Below are positions 1-10,200 of a stretch of DNA of 64,000 bases, piece by piece. A program made the translations under genes and the position numbers. Numbering within the stretch: position 1 is the stretch's first letter; the number at the start of each line of letters is the position of its first letter. Under the pieces are notes generated by a model that saw only the letters and a list, made by a program, of their open reading frames with translations, was not told the origin of the DNA and ran no database searches. Source of the stretch: Lichenostomus cassidix (Eukaryota > Chordata > Aves > Passeriformes > Meliphagidae); the NCBI GenBank assembly GCA_008360975.2, contig CM039183.1, forward strand, positions 44,507,850 through 44,571,849. The letters are read 5' to 3'.

Positions 1-1914
1 TATAAATTGATAAAAGCTGCTGACTTTCTCTTGATAGCTCAGTAACTGTTTCAAACACAAAGTGGTAGTGGAGGATGCATTCTTCAAAAACCTATTCAGA
101 AAAAATGTTTCTTCATTTGGAAGTGAAGCCCCATGTATTAAAAAATGTTAATGTAACAATAATATGCTTCTCCTTTCTGATTCTTAGGAGCTTGTCTAAT
201 GTTGGTATTTAGCAGTCTGATTTTGCTGTGTCATGTCTTCAGTACCTTCCACTGAACTCTATAAACTCCCATGGGTTTGCCTACAATGAACATCATGTTT
301 TTTTTTTTTTTACTTTATCAGGCTTTAAACACAGTTTTAATCTCCTAACATCAGTTGAAGACATAAGGGAAGCTATGTTAGAAAATGTGTGCCTTGCTCC
401 ATAGTCTGTTATTTCGCCCCTATTGAGTTAATGTGATGGTGTGGTACTCACAGGCAAATCAAAGGGTGAAAATATGTGAAACTGTGTATAAAATATGAGT
501 TAAACATTTTACTTTTTTAATTTGTTTCCCATTTCCAACTATGATGTCTCTGAACTTCACCCACTGTAGTGAGAATCTGAAGAGTGACCTGATAAGACTG
601 ATATAATAATAAGGTACTCATTAGGATCCCTTTTTATGGTCGTTGGTCTATATGTCACATGAAAGCAGTTTTAGGTTTTTATTGCTTTGGGGTTTTGGGG
701 TTTTTTTTGGGGTAGAGGGCTTGGGGATACTTTGGTGGAGTGGGGTATGAAATGTAAAAAGGATGTGATTTTGATATTATGGACCACTAAAGAAGGAAAG
801 CCTAAAGGTGACCAAAGCTGATTGAAGGATTCTTTCAAGCTGATCGTCCTAGAATTTATATTTGAAACTTTGTTGTTGTGTTTTATCTTTATGAAGCTAA
901 AAACCTGTTTGACAGCTTGCATTTGAATAAGCTTCAGGACAGAATTTGTTACACAGAATTTCAAACACAATTTTGTTTCCTGGAACTGGAAGATAACCAG
1001 ACAAATGAAAAATTACAGATGTTACTGAAGCTAATACATGCAGGCTCACCAGATCTGTCCTTGTCCAGCTCAAAGTAGGTGACTTTTGTTAGTTAAATAT
1101 TTCTTTTTTTTTTTTTAACCTAGTGTTAGAAATAATAATATTTTATTTTAGTTGTTGTTATTTAGGTATCCTCAACTTATTAATACCCTGTTTGTGTATG
1201 TTTTTCAGCAGACTTAAAAAAAATAATAGGTATTTGACTAAAACACTTTATAATGTTTCAGTCTATGTAGTTATGCGGTTATCTGTTGCATTCTTACTGA
1301 TCTTAAATTCTGTTTCATAACAAAAATCTTCATTAAAATTTAATATATGAAACAGCACCCGAAAAATTACTTATTTATTCACTGATGGCTGGAATAGACC
1401 ATTTGACTTCCCCACAGGCTAGCAGCACCCATGAAATAAGTATCCTTGGCAATAAAATTGATGACTTTACATGAAATGTTGTGTTTTGAGCAACACTACA
1501 CTGTTCTTCTAAGTCTCAGTCTTTTATGCATGCCTATAGCTGAGACTGTCTCTAGGTATGCTAAAATCACAACCTGCTCTGCCAAACAGAGACCAATGTT
1601 CATGGAGTAAAAACCGGAAGTTTTACATACAGCTGAATTGCCAGAGAGCTTTGGAAAACACAACCTGATTTATGCTTGCTGGATATAACTCTGGTTTTGT
1701 GACAGACAAAACTAAAATAACTATATATTTCATACATAAAATTTACCCAGGTCCTTTAGTCTAGGACTCTTTCTTCTTCTCTGCTGCCAGCTGTAATTAT
1801 TTTCTGTAAATTTAACATGCTGTAAAGCAGAAGGACCAAAAACTTGTCCTTTTTCACAAATATTTTGTTTAATGTGCTACACAATGCATGAATAAGTCCT
1901 GCTTGTTAAAACTG
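1..1914. other. Gene-free AT-rich sequence
   Basis: No recognisable gene or transposon. Open frames are under 100 codons and match no family I know. The stretch holds a G-rich motif at 689-726 and one weak exon-like open frame near 897-1074, both described separately. The rest is unremarkable AT-rich sequence with short A and T runs, such as T12 near 300 and T12 near 1106. Confidence 0.6.
689..726 (+). repeat. G-rich tract with quadruplex-type spacing
   Basis: Five G-runs of 4, 4, 4, 3 and 4 bases are separated by T4, T8, TAGA and CTT. The first part reads GGGGTTTTGGGG. This meets the usual pattern for an intramolecular G-quadruplex on the + strand, apart from one long 8-base loop that can be skipped by using the last four runs or a longer loop. 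The motif is seen directly; folding in the cell is inference. Confidence 0.55.
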
Positions 1915-2133
1915 ACTTCCTTCTGTGGCAAGAGTAACCCACCTATTTGATCTATGAAAGCCAGTAGATGCAATCTTTTTGAGAGTCAGCAAAGCTTTTG
2001 ACATTTCTCTCACAGTGTCTTTCTGGACAAAATGTCCAGCACCCAGCTGGATAAACACACCATCTGATGGGTGAGCAACTGGCTCATGGGTCAGGTGCAA
2101 AGGGTTATGGTGAATGGGGTGACATCAGCCTGA

Positions 2134-2511
2134 CATCCAGTCACTAGTGGGGTTCCACAGGGCTCCATCCTTGGCCCAGTTCTCTTCAGCATCTTCATAA
2201 ATAACTTGGCTACAGGAATACTATGTAAATTTGCTGATGATATTAAAGTAGGAGGAGCTATTGACTCCCTTGAAGGCAGGGAGGCCCTGCAGAGAGACCT
2301 CAGCAAATTAGAGGGCTGGGCAATCACCAAGCATATGAAGTTCAACCAGAGAAAGTGCTGGATTCTGCACCTGGGATGGGACAACCCTGGATGTATGGAC
2401 AGACTGGAGAATGAGACATGGGAGAAAAACACAGTGAGAAGAGAACTGGGGATCCTGATCAACAGAGAGCTGAGTATGAACCAGCAGTGCCCTGGCAGCC
2501 AGGACGGCTAA
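2134..2511 (+). pseudogene. CR1 reverse-transcriptase fragment
   Basis: A frame of about 126 codons is open between an in-frame TGA at 2131 and TAA at 2509. Translation gives the RT fingers/palm motif SGVPQGSILGP (from 2146) and the catalytic FADD box (2230-2241), followed by the K-rich and E-rich thumb-side sequence typical of CR1. In the family this enzyme copies the element's RNA into DNA at the target site. Both the PQG and FADD boxes are intact, but the N-terminal RT, the endonuclease domain and the C-terminus are absent, so it cannot be functional. There is no genuine start codon; the frame is simply what survives between stops. Confidence 0.85.
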
Positions 2512-2570
2512 GTGTGTCCTGGGATGCATCAGGCATAGCATCATCAGCCAGGCAAGGGAGGGGATTGTCC

Positions 2571-2590
2571 TGCTCTGCTCTGCTCTGCTC
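2571..2590 (+). repeat. (TGCTC)4 microsatellite inside CR1
   Basis: Four perfect TGCTC units lie within the CR1 fragment. They probably expanded from the pyrimidine-rich 'cccctctgctct'-like segment that CR1 copies carry here. Confidence 0.7.
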
Positions 2591-2610
2591 TCCACTGGGG
2601 CAGCCTCAGC

Positions 2611-2631
2611 TTTTTTTTTTTTTTTTTTTTT
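2611..2631 (+). repeat. T21 homopolymer at the CR1 break
   Basis: A pure run of 21 T abuts the broken 3' side of the CR1 fragment. Read on the - strand it is an A21 tract, with an AATAAA hexamer (2665 to 2660) ending 28 bases before it. That layout could be the poly(A) tail of a reverse-strand retrocopy, or simple slippage growth. Confidence 0.8.
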
Positions 2632-4059
2632 GAGTAATGATGGATCCCTTTTTACAGGTTTTATTCTTAGATTCTTTCCTTCACCCTTTTAAATATAAAA
2701 ATTACATTTTTAACCTCATTATTTAGAACAAATTTATCTCTTGTTATCTTTCTGTGTTAACTCTGGTTCACTTGTCTTTTTCTGAGCACTTGAATTAACC
2801 TGTGAGAGTTCTCCGTTTTGTCTTCATTTTATGCTAAGGATGACACAAACTCTATGGAGTAGAAATGTTGCATCCCACCTGTATCTTATGAGAGCTGTCA
2901 GCAGAACATCATGTTGAACTTTTTTGCTTACTTATTACAAGCTCATGTACTTTTATGCTGCCAGCCTCCACAGGTCATGGATCATGTCATGGCAGAAATG
3001 GAGCTATCTGCAAGCCTCTATATGCTTTTAGACAGGAGAGTGATAGAAAGACTATTTGGCAATGTTAAATTTTATGTCAGTCTGTTTTGGATTTCTTGAT
3101 ATGGGCAAAGCTTTATTATTCCATTGTTATTCCTTTAGTACTGCTGTTTTGACTTTTAGAGTAAGTTATTTCCAATTCTTACACATTTTGCCTGAGGAAT
3201 ATTCCAGTTCTGTATTGCTTCCATGGGAAAGACTTGTACCACATTTATTTCCAGAATAAAACAAAATACCATAGAAATGCTAAATGCCCTTTTCCCCTTG
3301 ACCTTCCGGTTACACTATTGAAAAATGAGTTTGTTACTTATTAGGAAGGATAAAAAAATCAACAGTCATTAAGACAATGAAATATGTCTTCATGAATGAA
3401 TCATGCTCACAGCACAAAACAATTGTTTCCCACAAGAAGTTCAGAAATACAATTACTGTTGTTTCTGTCTTACTTCATGATAAATGCATCTGTGACTTTC
3501 TAGATAGTCACATAGGACCAGGTTCAAATGTGAGATTTTGCTTCATTTAGGAGTAGCAGGGCTGAAAGTTTCCCTCTCAGATGATCTGTCAATGCCCAGA
3601 TTTGAAGGCTGTGAGAGCTGTTCTTTTTATGTGCCCTCCCCACCTGCTACACTTGAGATAACACTGGAAAGCTTGGCATGCCTTTCGCATTCAAATAGCT
3701 GGGGTTTCAAAAATAGGCATTCTCTGAACAGGACAGTCTTGTACTTATTTTAAGAGCATGTCTAAAACATAAGTTTGGCATCTGGACAAAAAAATTAACT
3801 GCATTGTTTGCTACCACTGACATCTGCAAGAGAATGGTCAGAGAAGTCTTTGAAACAGATAGAGACCTTGGTATCTATCACCTCCTAGGAGGGTGTATGG
3901 ATCAGCAGACTATTAAGGTTATTTTCCTTTTGTTGAAAAACATTTTCTGCATCAAGGATTATTTTCACTGCCTAGAAACAAAAACTCTATCAAGGTGAAC
4001 TCTTTTCCCTGAGTTATGATTACAAATTTAAAGAGTATATGTGCTTTAGCTTTATAAAC

Positions 4060-4079
4060 AAAAAAAAAAAAAAAAAAAA
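4060..4079 (+). repeat. A20 homopolymer
   Basis: An uninterrupted run of 20 A follows 'gctttataaac'. There is no AATAAA hexamer in the 30 bases before it, so nothing marks it as a retrotransposed poly(A) tail. It is most simply a slippage-prone homopolymer. Confidence 0.8.
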
Positions 4080-5188
4080 GAAAATCTGATTCAGAAAAAT
4101 CCTCTTTTTTCTTCCTATTTCTTGTAATGTTACTGTCAACAAGTCAGAAAACACCACATGAACTCAAAACTGTTACTGTTTGTGCAAGAGGTAAATCGTT
4201 ATGCAGCTTCTAAACTTTACTAACAAACATATTTCTCATATGCATCTTTCACAGTCAGAGATGAGTTACTACTGTTTTTCAATACAGAAGCTCTTTCTAC
4301 ATTTGTTACCTAAAGAATCACAAGATTCCTAGCAAAACAAGATCATGGCCTTCTCTCCACAGCAAGTTGAGCTCCCTTGAAGTGGTGAGCATGGGCATCA
4401 CCTGTGCCAACAGGTACTTCAGTAATGACTCACACTTTTTCCTTAAATGTATCATCTCTGAAATTAATGAAAAATAAAAAAATGCAGTAATTAGTTCTTC
4501 AGAGCAGAACTGAGCAGAACAAAACTGTGTCTTGTTTTCATAGTAAAAGATGCACTGACAGCATGACAAATCATGGATTTGACAGTCCCTGTGTTGTAGC
4601 TGAAAATTAATGTTCTTTCACCAGATCATATGTTTCCTTCTCACATTTCATAATTTTTCTTTGCTAGAAATAGGCTTTTTACAGGGATAAGATGGGACTA
4701 AGAGGAAGGGTTCTGCTTGTTGTCTTAGAAGTATTTATTAGGTTCTGAAGTTCTTCTACTGAAGATTTATCTAAAGGCTACATCCTTTCAGAAATCCTCA
4801 GGGAAAGATGGGGTGAGATTAGAGTCAGAAAATGTCACTGATTGTTAAAGAGGAATGTGATACCATCCACAACAGAGCAAAATGAAGAGGAAAAGTCATG
4901 TTGTTCTGTTTTGTCTGCTATTAAAGCCACACTTGGTTGTCAATTTCAATGGGGAAAAGCTCAGGTTCATAAAGATACTGTGAACTGAAATCATGTGCAC
5001 AAGCCTTATTTTGGGGGAAGTATCTTAAATATTATGCATCCAGGGAGATGAAGGGGCTGTTTTATCACAACAGTGGTAAAGAGTACTGATACCACTTTAG
5101 TTAAAAATCACAGCCTAGCTCATTTTTCACTAATCATTTAAAATCCCCTGCACTTACTTTATTGCTTTGTCCAAATAAAAAAAAAATT

Positions 5189-5275
5189 AAAAAAAAAAAA
5201 AAAAAAAAAAGAAAAGAAAAAAGGAGAAAAAGAAAAAAGGAAAAAAAAAAAAGGTGGGGGAAAGGGGGGGAGGGG
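5189..5275 (+). repeat. 87-base polypurine tract with G-run end
   Basis: From 5189 to 5275 every base is A or G except one T at 5255. The left part is A-rich (A22, then GAAAA-type and AAGG units). The right part is G-rich, with runs of 5, 7 and 4 G at 5256-5275 separated by AAA and A. Such tracts can form triplex (H-DNA), and the G-rich end can form a quadruplex if the 7-G run supplies two tracts. An AATAAA hexamer at 5174-5179 lies just upstream, so a decayed poly(A) tail is a possible origin. Confidence 0.8.
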
Positions 5276-6189
5276 TGTCATTTTTAACATCTGAACTCTG
5301 AAAAATTAGTTCAGTGAGTGTAAAAAAATGTATAACAACATTCTGGACATGTAAGTGCCTCATGTTTGCAGAAGAGCAGCATTTTTTCACTTTATAAGCC
5401 AGTATGTGTCAGAATCCTGGTTGTATTATCCAGTCTTGAATACAGCATTCTCCGAACTCAGTAGTGAATTTGCCATGCAGTTTACAAATCCTCTCCCATC
5501 AGGTGTGCTTCAGAACTTGTGTGGGAAAAGAGCAAATAAACAAGCTCTCATTTTAGATGGAAACTCAGTTTCTTTGACTTGTTTATCTCTTGCTAACTCT
5601 GAAGCTGACAATATCAGGAGTAATTAAGGTTCTAATATACGGCCTCAGACACCAGAGATTTGATGTACACTAGGGTGACTTCTCATGCAGATCAGCAAAC
5701 AGCAGTTGACTTAAAGTTGAAAATATTACTGAGAGAGTGACTTCAATTGGTGACCTCATGTGGAGCAGTCCTTATTCCTGAGATCTGAAACACAGAAGTG
5801 ACAAGGAATCTGGTGCTAGGGAATTTTTCTGACCTCTTCATTACCTAGCTCTGGGGCTATGATGAAGTGCAAAGGAATGGCAAGATTAGGAATTATAGAA
5901 ATAATGACACCAGTATTGACTGGAATAATTGCATTGAGGTTTATTACCATCAGGAAGAGAATGAAGGAAAAACAAGGGGAATAGAACAGCAAAGGAAATA
6001 GGCAAGAAGAGAAAAGAAAATTACAAACATAAACATTTTATATGGTTGTGAGGAAGGACATAAAAATATTAAATACCTTTCAGATGGAAAAAAAAAAGTT
6101 ATTTCTCTTTTTTTCTTCCATATAATTCCAGCTACTACACCTCTGACTTCTGTGTGTTCTATGGTTATTTGTAAGTACGGTTAGGGAAT

Positions 6190-7268
6190 GTAGGTTAAGT
6201 GAATGGACAGTGAGGTGGATCAAGAACTGTCACAGAAATGGCACAGCTCAGAGGATCATGATCAGCAAAGTAGAATCCAGCTGGAGGCCTATAAACAGTG
6301 GCATTCCCCAGAGATCAGTGCTGGATCCAGCCTTATTAAACTTGTTTATCAATGGCCTGGGCAAAGGAATGGAATGCACCCCCAGTCAGTTTGCTGATGA
6401 TACAAAACTGGGGAGAGTGGCTGATTCACCTGAAGTCTGTACTGCCTTTCAGCAGGACCTTGATAGGCTGGAGAGTTGGGTGGAGGGAAACCTGGTGAGG
6501 TTAAGCAAGGGCCTGTTCAGGGTCCTGAACCTGGGGAGGAATAATCCCAAGCACCAGCACGGGCTGGGGGCTGACCTGCTGGAGAGCAGCTCTACAGAGA
6601 AGGACCTGGGAATCTTGGTGGGTGACCAATTGACCATGAGCCGGCAGTGCCCTTGCAGCCAAGAGAGCCAATGGCATCCTGGGGTGCATTGGGAAGAGTG
6701 TGGCCAGCAGGCTGAGGGAGGTGATTCTGCCCCTCTACTCCACCCTAGTAAGGCCACTTCTGGAGTGCTGTGTCCAGTTTTGGGCTCCTCAGTGCAAGAG
6801 AGACATGGAACTACTGGAAAGGGTCCAGCAGAAGGGCACAAAGACGACGAGAGGTCTGGATTATCTCTTCTATGAGGAGAGACTGGGAGAGCTCAGCCTG
6901 CTTAGTCTAGAGAAAAGAAGGCAGAGAGAGTATCTCATTATTGCATATAAATATCTCAAAGGTGGGTGCCAAGAGGATGGTGCCAGACTCTTTTCAGTGG
7001 TGCCCAGTGACAGGACAAGGAGCAGTGGCCATGAACTAAAACACAAGAAGTTCCACCTGAACATGAGGAAAAACTTCTTTACCTTAAGGGTGGCAGAGCA
7101 AAGGAACACGCTTCCCAGGGAGGTCGTGGAGTCTCCCTTTCTGGAGACATTCAAAACCCACCTGGACACGTTCCTGAGTAACCTGCTCCAGGTGACCCTG
7201 CCATGGAAGGAAGGATGGGCTGGATGATCTCTAGAGGTTGCTTCCAACCCTAACAACTCTGTGATTCC
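6190..7268 (+). mobile_element. CR1 LINE, 5'-truncated, natural 3' end present
   Basis: This is the most complete CR1 copy here. It starts in the RT palm region, just before a degraded PQG box, and runs through the FADD box, the thumb and C-terminal part, then a short 3' tail. The tail carries the family's closing pattern 'ctggatgatctctagaggt' and ends in 'tctgtgattcca'. CR1 elements end in short repeated octamers of this kind rather than poly(A); here only about one unit remains. A 5' cut with an intact 3' end is the normal product of target-primed reverse transcription that stops early. The left edge is approximate. Two overlapping frames indicate one indel in the coding part. Confidence 0.92.
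6210..7227 (+). pseudogene. CR1 RT C-terminal half, one frameshift
   Basis: Two adjacent frames together cover the second half of a CR1 RT. The first (6210 to about 6655) has a worn PQG box reading SGIPQRS, in which the conserved Gly is now Arg, and the FADD catalytic box at 6390-6401. The second frame takes over at about 6658 ('[10 protein letters not shown]') and continues to the TGA at 7225 through the well-kept thumb and C-terminal region ([41 protein letters not shown]). The shift near 6645-6658 fits a net loss of two bases in the stretch that family members read as CALAAK. The endonuclease and N-terminal RT are missing. It is not functional. Confidence 0.88.
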
Positions 7269-10200
7269 ATTTCATGCTGTTTTTTCTGCTACCTTTGCCT
7301 TTTTGCTACTCCATTATTTGTAAATCAATGAAATGCACCTGAGTGAATGAACCAGCTTTGCCTATAATAACACTGAAAAGAAATGTGCAATGCAGCAAAT
7401 TAAAATCTAACTTAAGCAGTGACTCTGCTCTGCTCATTTTTTATTAGCTTTGTGATTTCAAAACATCATTCATTTTCAAGATGAGAAATAGGTTTAGGAT
7501 AATATGGGCAATATGAAGAATAGCAAGTTCTGTTGAAACCTGTAACACAAGCTGGAATAATAATGAATACAGTTGTGCAGATAATATTTTGATGGAAGTA
7601 GATGCAGTTGAATTATCCACTGCAGATGAATAAGAATGAATCATCAGAATGTTCTAATTCTGCCACAAGAGTAAAAGGGTAAGATAAATATTTTAATTCT
7701 ATTAGCTATTTTAAATAATTAGTAGTCATTAAAGGGGTTATTAAATAGTCAAGTTTGCTTTAAATGTCTTAGATCTGCAGTTCTGTCAGAGTAAACATCT
7801 TTTGGAACAAAAAGGTTCGAACCCTTAAAGACCTCACAATTTTGCCATTTACAATTTGATTCATTCACAGTAGAACATAGATAAGATAGAAAAAACAAGC
7901 ATATTAAAAAAACCCAAAAAACTAACCCCAACAAAAAAACTCCAAACCATAACAAACACATAATATGGTTGGGGTTGAAAAACAAAGTAGATTTGCATTC
8001 TTTTACCTATGCATCTGAAAGCAGAAGATAACTGAATATGTTTTGGCTGCTCTAGATAGAGTACTTCAAGATATATGAAAGCTTCCAAAGACTGAAAGAT
8101 CCCACGAGGATATGAATACTCTATAATTTTGAAAACCAGTACAGCATTTTGTGACATTGTCTTAGAATGTTATCTTCACAGATGAGCTTCTGGACCAACA
8201 TATATAAATGCCCATTAGCCACTGCAAGGCAAAGTGAGGGACCTTAATACTCGGGGAAAATAAGAGACCTCATGCAACTGTGTGCACTGTTGCCTCTGTA
8301 AAGATAAAAATCTCTGTACATAAGATTTTCTTTATTAAAGATATCATAGCATAGACTCTGCAATAGTTACTCACATTGAGTAACAGATTACCATGTGAAC
8401 AGCAACAGTTCAAATTTAAATGAGGTTTATGATGGAAATTTCTTTCAGTAAATCATCCAAAATTAAGTCAAGTCTCCACAGGATGGTGTCCAGGGATGTC
8501 TTAAGGGAATAAGATCATTATCTGCAAGTGTATTGGTGAAAAAAAGCAAATTGCCTGCTTGCTTTATATGAATGCTAATGTAAATTGGATCAGTGAAGTA
8601 TTAAATGTTTGAGATGAGGGTGATGCAGGCCAGTGATGTAGCTTGACCCCACCCACAGGTGAAAACATAGAGTTAACAACTTCTTTCAGCATCTCACTTT
8701 TGTACAGGACAAAAAAAGTTCATGGAATTAGAGAATTCACAAACAGAACACTTTGCAACATTAACATTGCTGTTTTTAGGGCGGCTAGAATTAGACAAAA
8801 ACTACATGCATTTACAAGGTAGGTTAATATTTTTTTAATTAGTTTTTGGAACATTGTGATTTGAAATCAGTCTATCAGTCACTGATCAATACATTCCATT
8901 AAGAAAATCTGCCATTGGCATACAACAGGTGCACCCTGTTGATGGGCCCTCAAATCTCTATAAAATATGTGGATGAGATTTGAGACTTAATGAGAAGAAC
9001 AAACACCTTTATTTGATCTCTGTCTGATTAAATTGCATCGTAGGTAAGAGGACTTTCCTCTGTACTTCATGTAAACATCCACCAAGCATGTGAGGAGAGG
9101 ATGGCATGTCCAGGCTCGTTTTTAGGGGTTTGCAAAGAGCAAAGTTTTTGGACTGGAGTCACATTATCTCAGGTCAGTGTAGCACTGATTTGGAGCTTAG
9201 CAAACTGCAATTCCTATGACAGGTTCAAAGAGGGGTAATTGATTTTTAGCTTCAAGCCAGGACCCAGAGTTTAAAATCTATATGTACATAAAGCCAAAAT
9301 ACAATGTTAGCATAAAATTCAGCAAATAATAAAGTGCCAAGTGTGTAACATCTATTTCTCAGCTCACGTAGAGAGTTGTGGCAAGAGGTTTTGCAAAGTG
9401 TTCCCCATCCTCCTAGGAAATTAGCAAGAAGCATTGTCTGCCACTAATTTTCAAATAAGCTGCAAAATGAAAGCTAATCATTGTCTGCCAATGATGAGTG
9501 TAATTTTGCAGGGCAATTACAATCAGTGACTAATTTCTTCAAGATATTAGTTTGCAAAATAGTTGTGGTCTGGTGCACATCCAGCGTAGTGATTTCTGCT
9601 TGCTTGCTGCATGTGGTGAGCTCACCCTGTTGCCTGTGAGCTGCAGCAGAGCTCTCCCATCACTGCAGGGTTTAGCAGTGTGACAGGACGTTTCCATAGA
9701 GCCCGAGATGCACTTTTACCATCTGAAATGCCTGTGTGGGTGTTTGTCTCTTGGTTCATCGCTTCACCAGACACTGTGTCTAATTTGAAATTACTTTTGC
9801 TTCTACTTGTTCTTTGCTTATTGCCTTTCTATAAACTCTAGGCTGCAAGCAGAAACTCCTGAAATCTCCTAAGTAAAACCAACCCATTTGCTGTGCTACT
9901 GGTGCAAGAGTGTTTCCTCTTGGCTGCTTCTGTCAGCGTAAAGTTTTCCAGATATTTTTCACCTTTTGATTTCTTTGATCAACTGTTAATATTACGTTTA
10001 TGCAACATACAACACACAGAGGAAGTGTCCCAAATTTTATTGGGCAGCAGTTGGGGTTTGCCAGTATTTGACTAGACTTTTTTCTTATTGTTTCTTGATG
10101 TGACTGTATAAATTTCCAGCATAACCTCAGTTATAGAATCTGAATTGTTACAGAATACTGAGGTGCTGAATAAGAAAAGAATGTTACAATGGAGGTAAAC

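Larger units (their letters stand above)
1915..2610 (+). mobile_element. CR1 LINE fragment, both ends missing
   Basis: This piece of a CR1 non-LTR retrotransposon runs in the + direction. It covers the middle and later part of the RT. Around 1975-2110 are the worn remains of the segment that in CR1 precedes the PQG box; from 2134 the frame is open and readable. The right end stops in the segment reading 'ctccactggggcagcctc', well before the usual 3' tail, and a T21 run begins at once. CR1 copies are normally cut at the 5' end, so loss of the 3' end implies a later deletion or insertion. The left boundary is approximate. A (TGCTC)4 stretch sits at 2571-2590. It is a dead copy. Confidence 0.85.
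2632..6189. other. Gene-free sequence with A-runs and a purine tract
   Basis: No recognisable gene. The longest open frames are under 95 codons and none matches a known protein. Simple sequence includes an A20 run at 4060-4079 and the purine tract at 5189-5275. A short frame near 3804-3998 has a coding-like composition, but I found no support for it. Confidence 0.6.

Noticed and set aside
3804..3998. 64-codon frame with a coding-like composition
   Set aside because: No convincing acceptor or donor, no recognised protein, and frames of this size are common by chance in AT-rich DNA.
6449..6841. 130-codon - strand frame
   Set aside because: Antisense shadow of the CR1 RT at 6210-7227.
7814..7824. 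Perfect tRNA/SINE B-box word GGTTCGAACCC with a 4 of 5 pair T-arm
   Set aside because: No A box, acceptor stem or anticodon arm can be placed around it on either strand, so it is neither a tRNA gene nor a supportable SINE.
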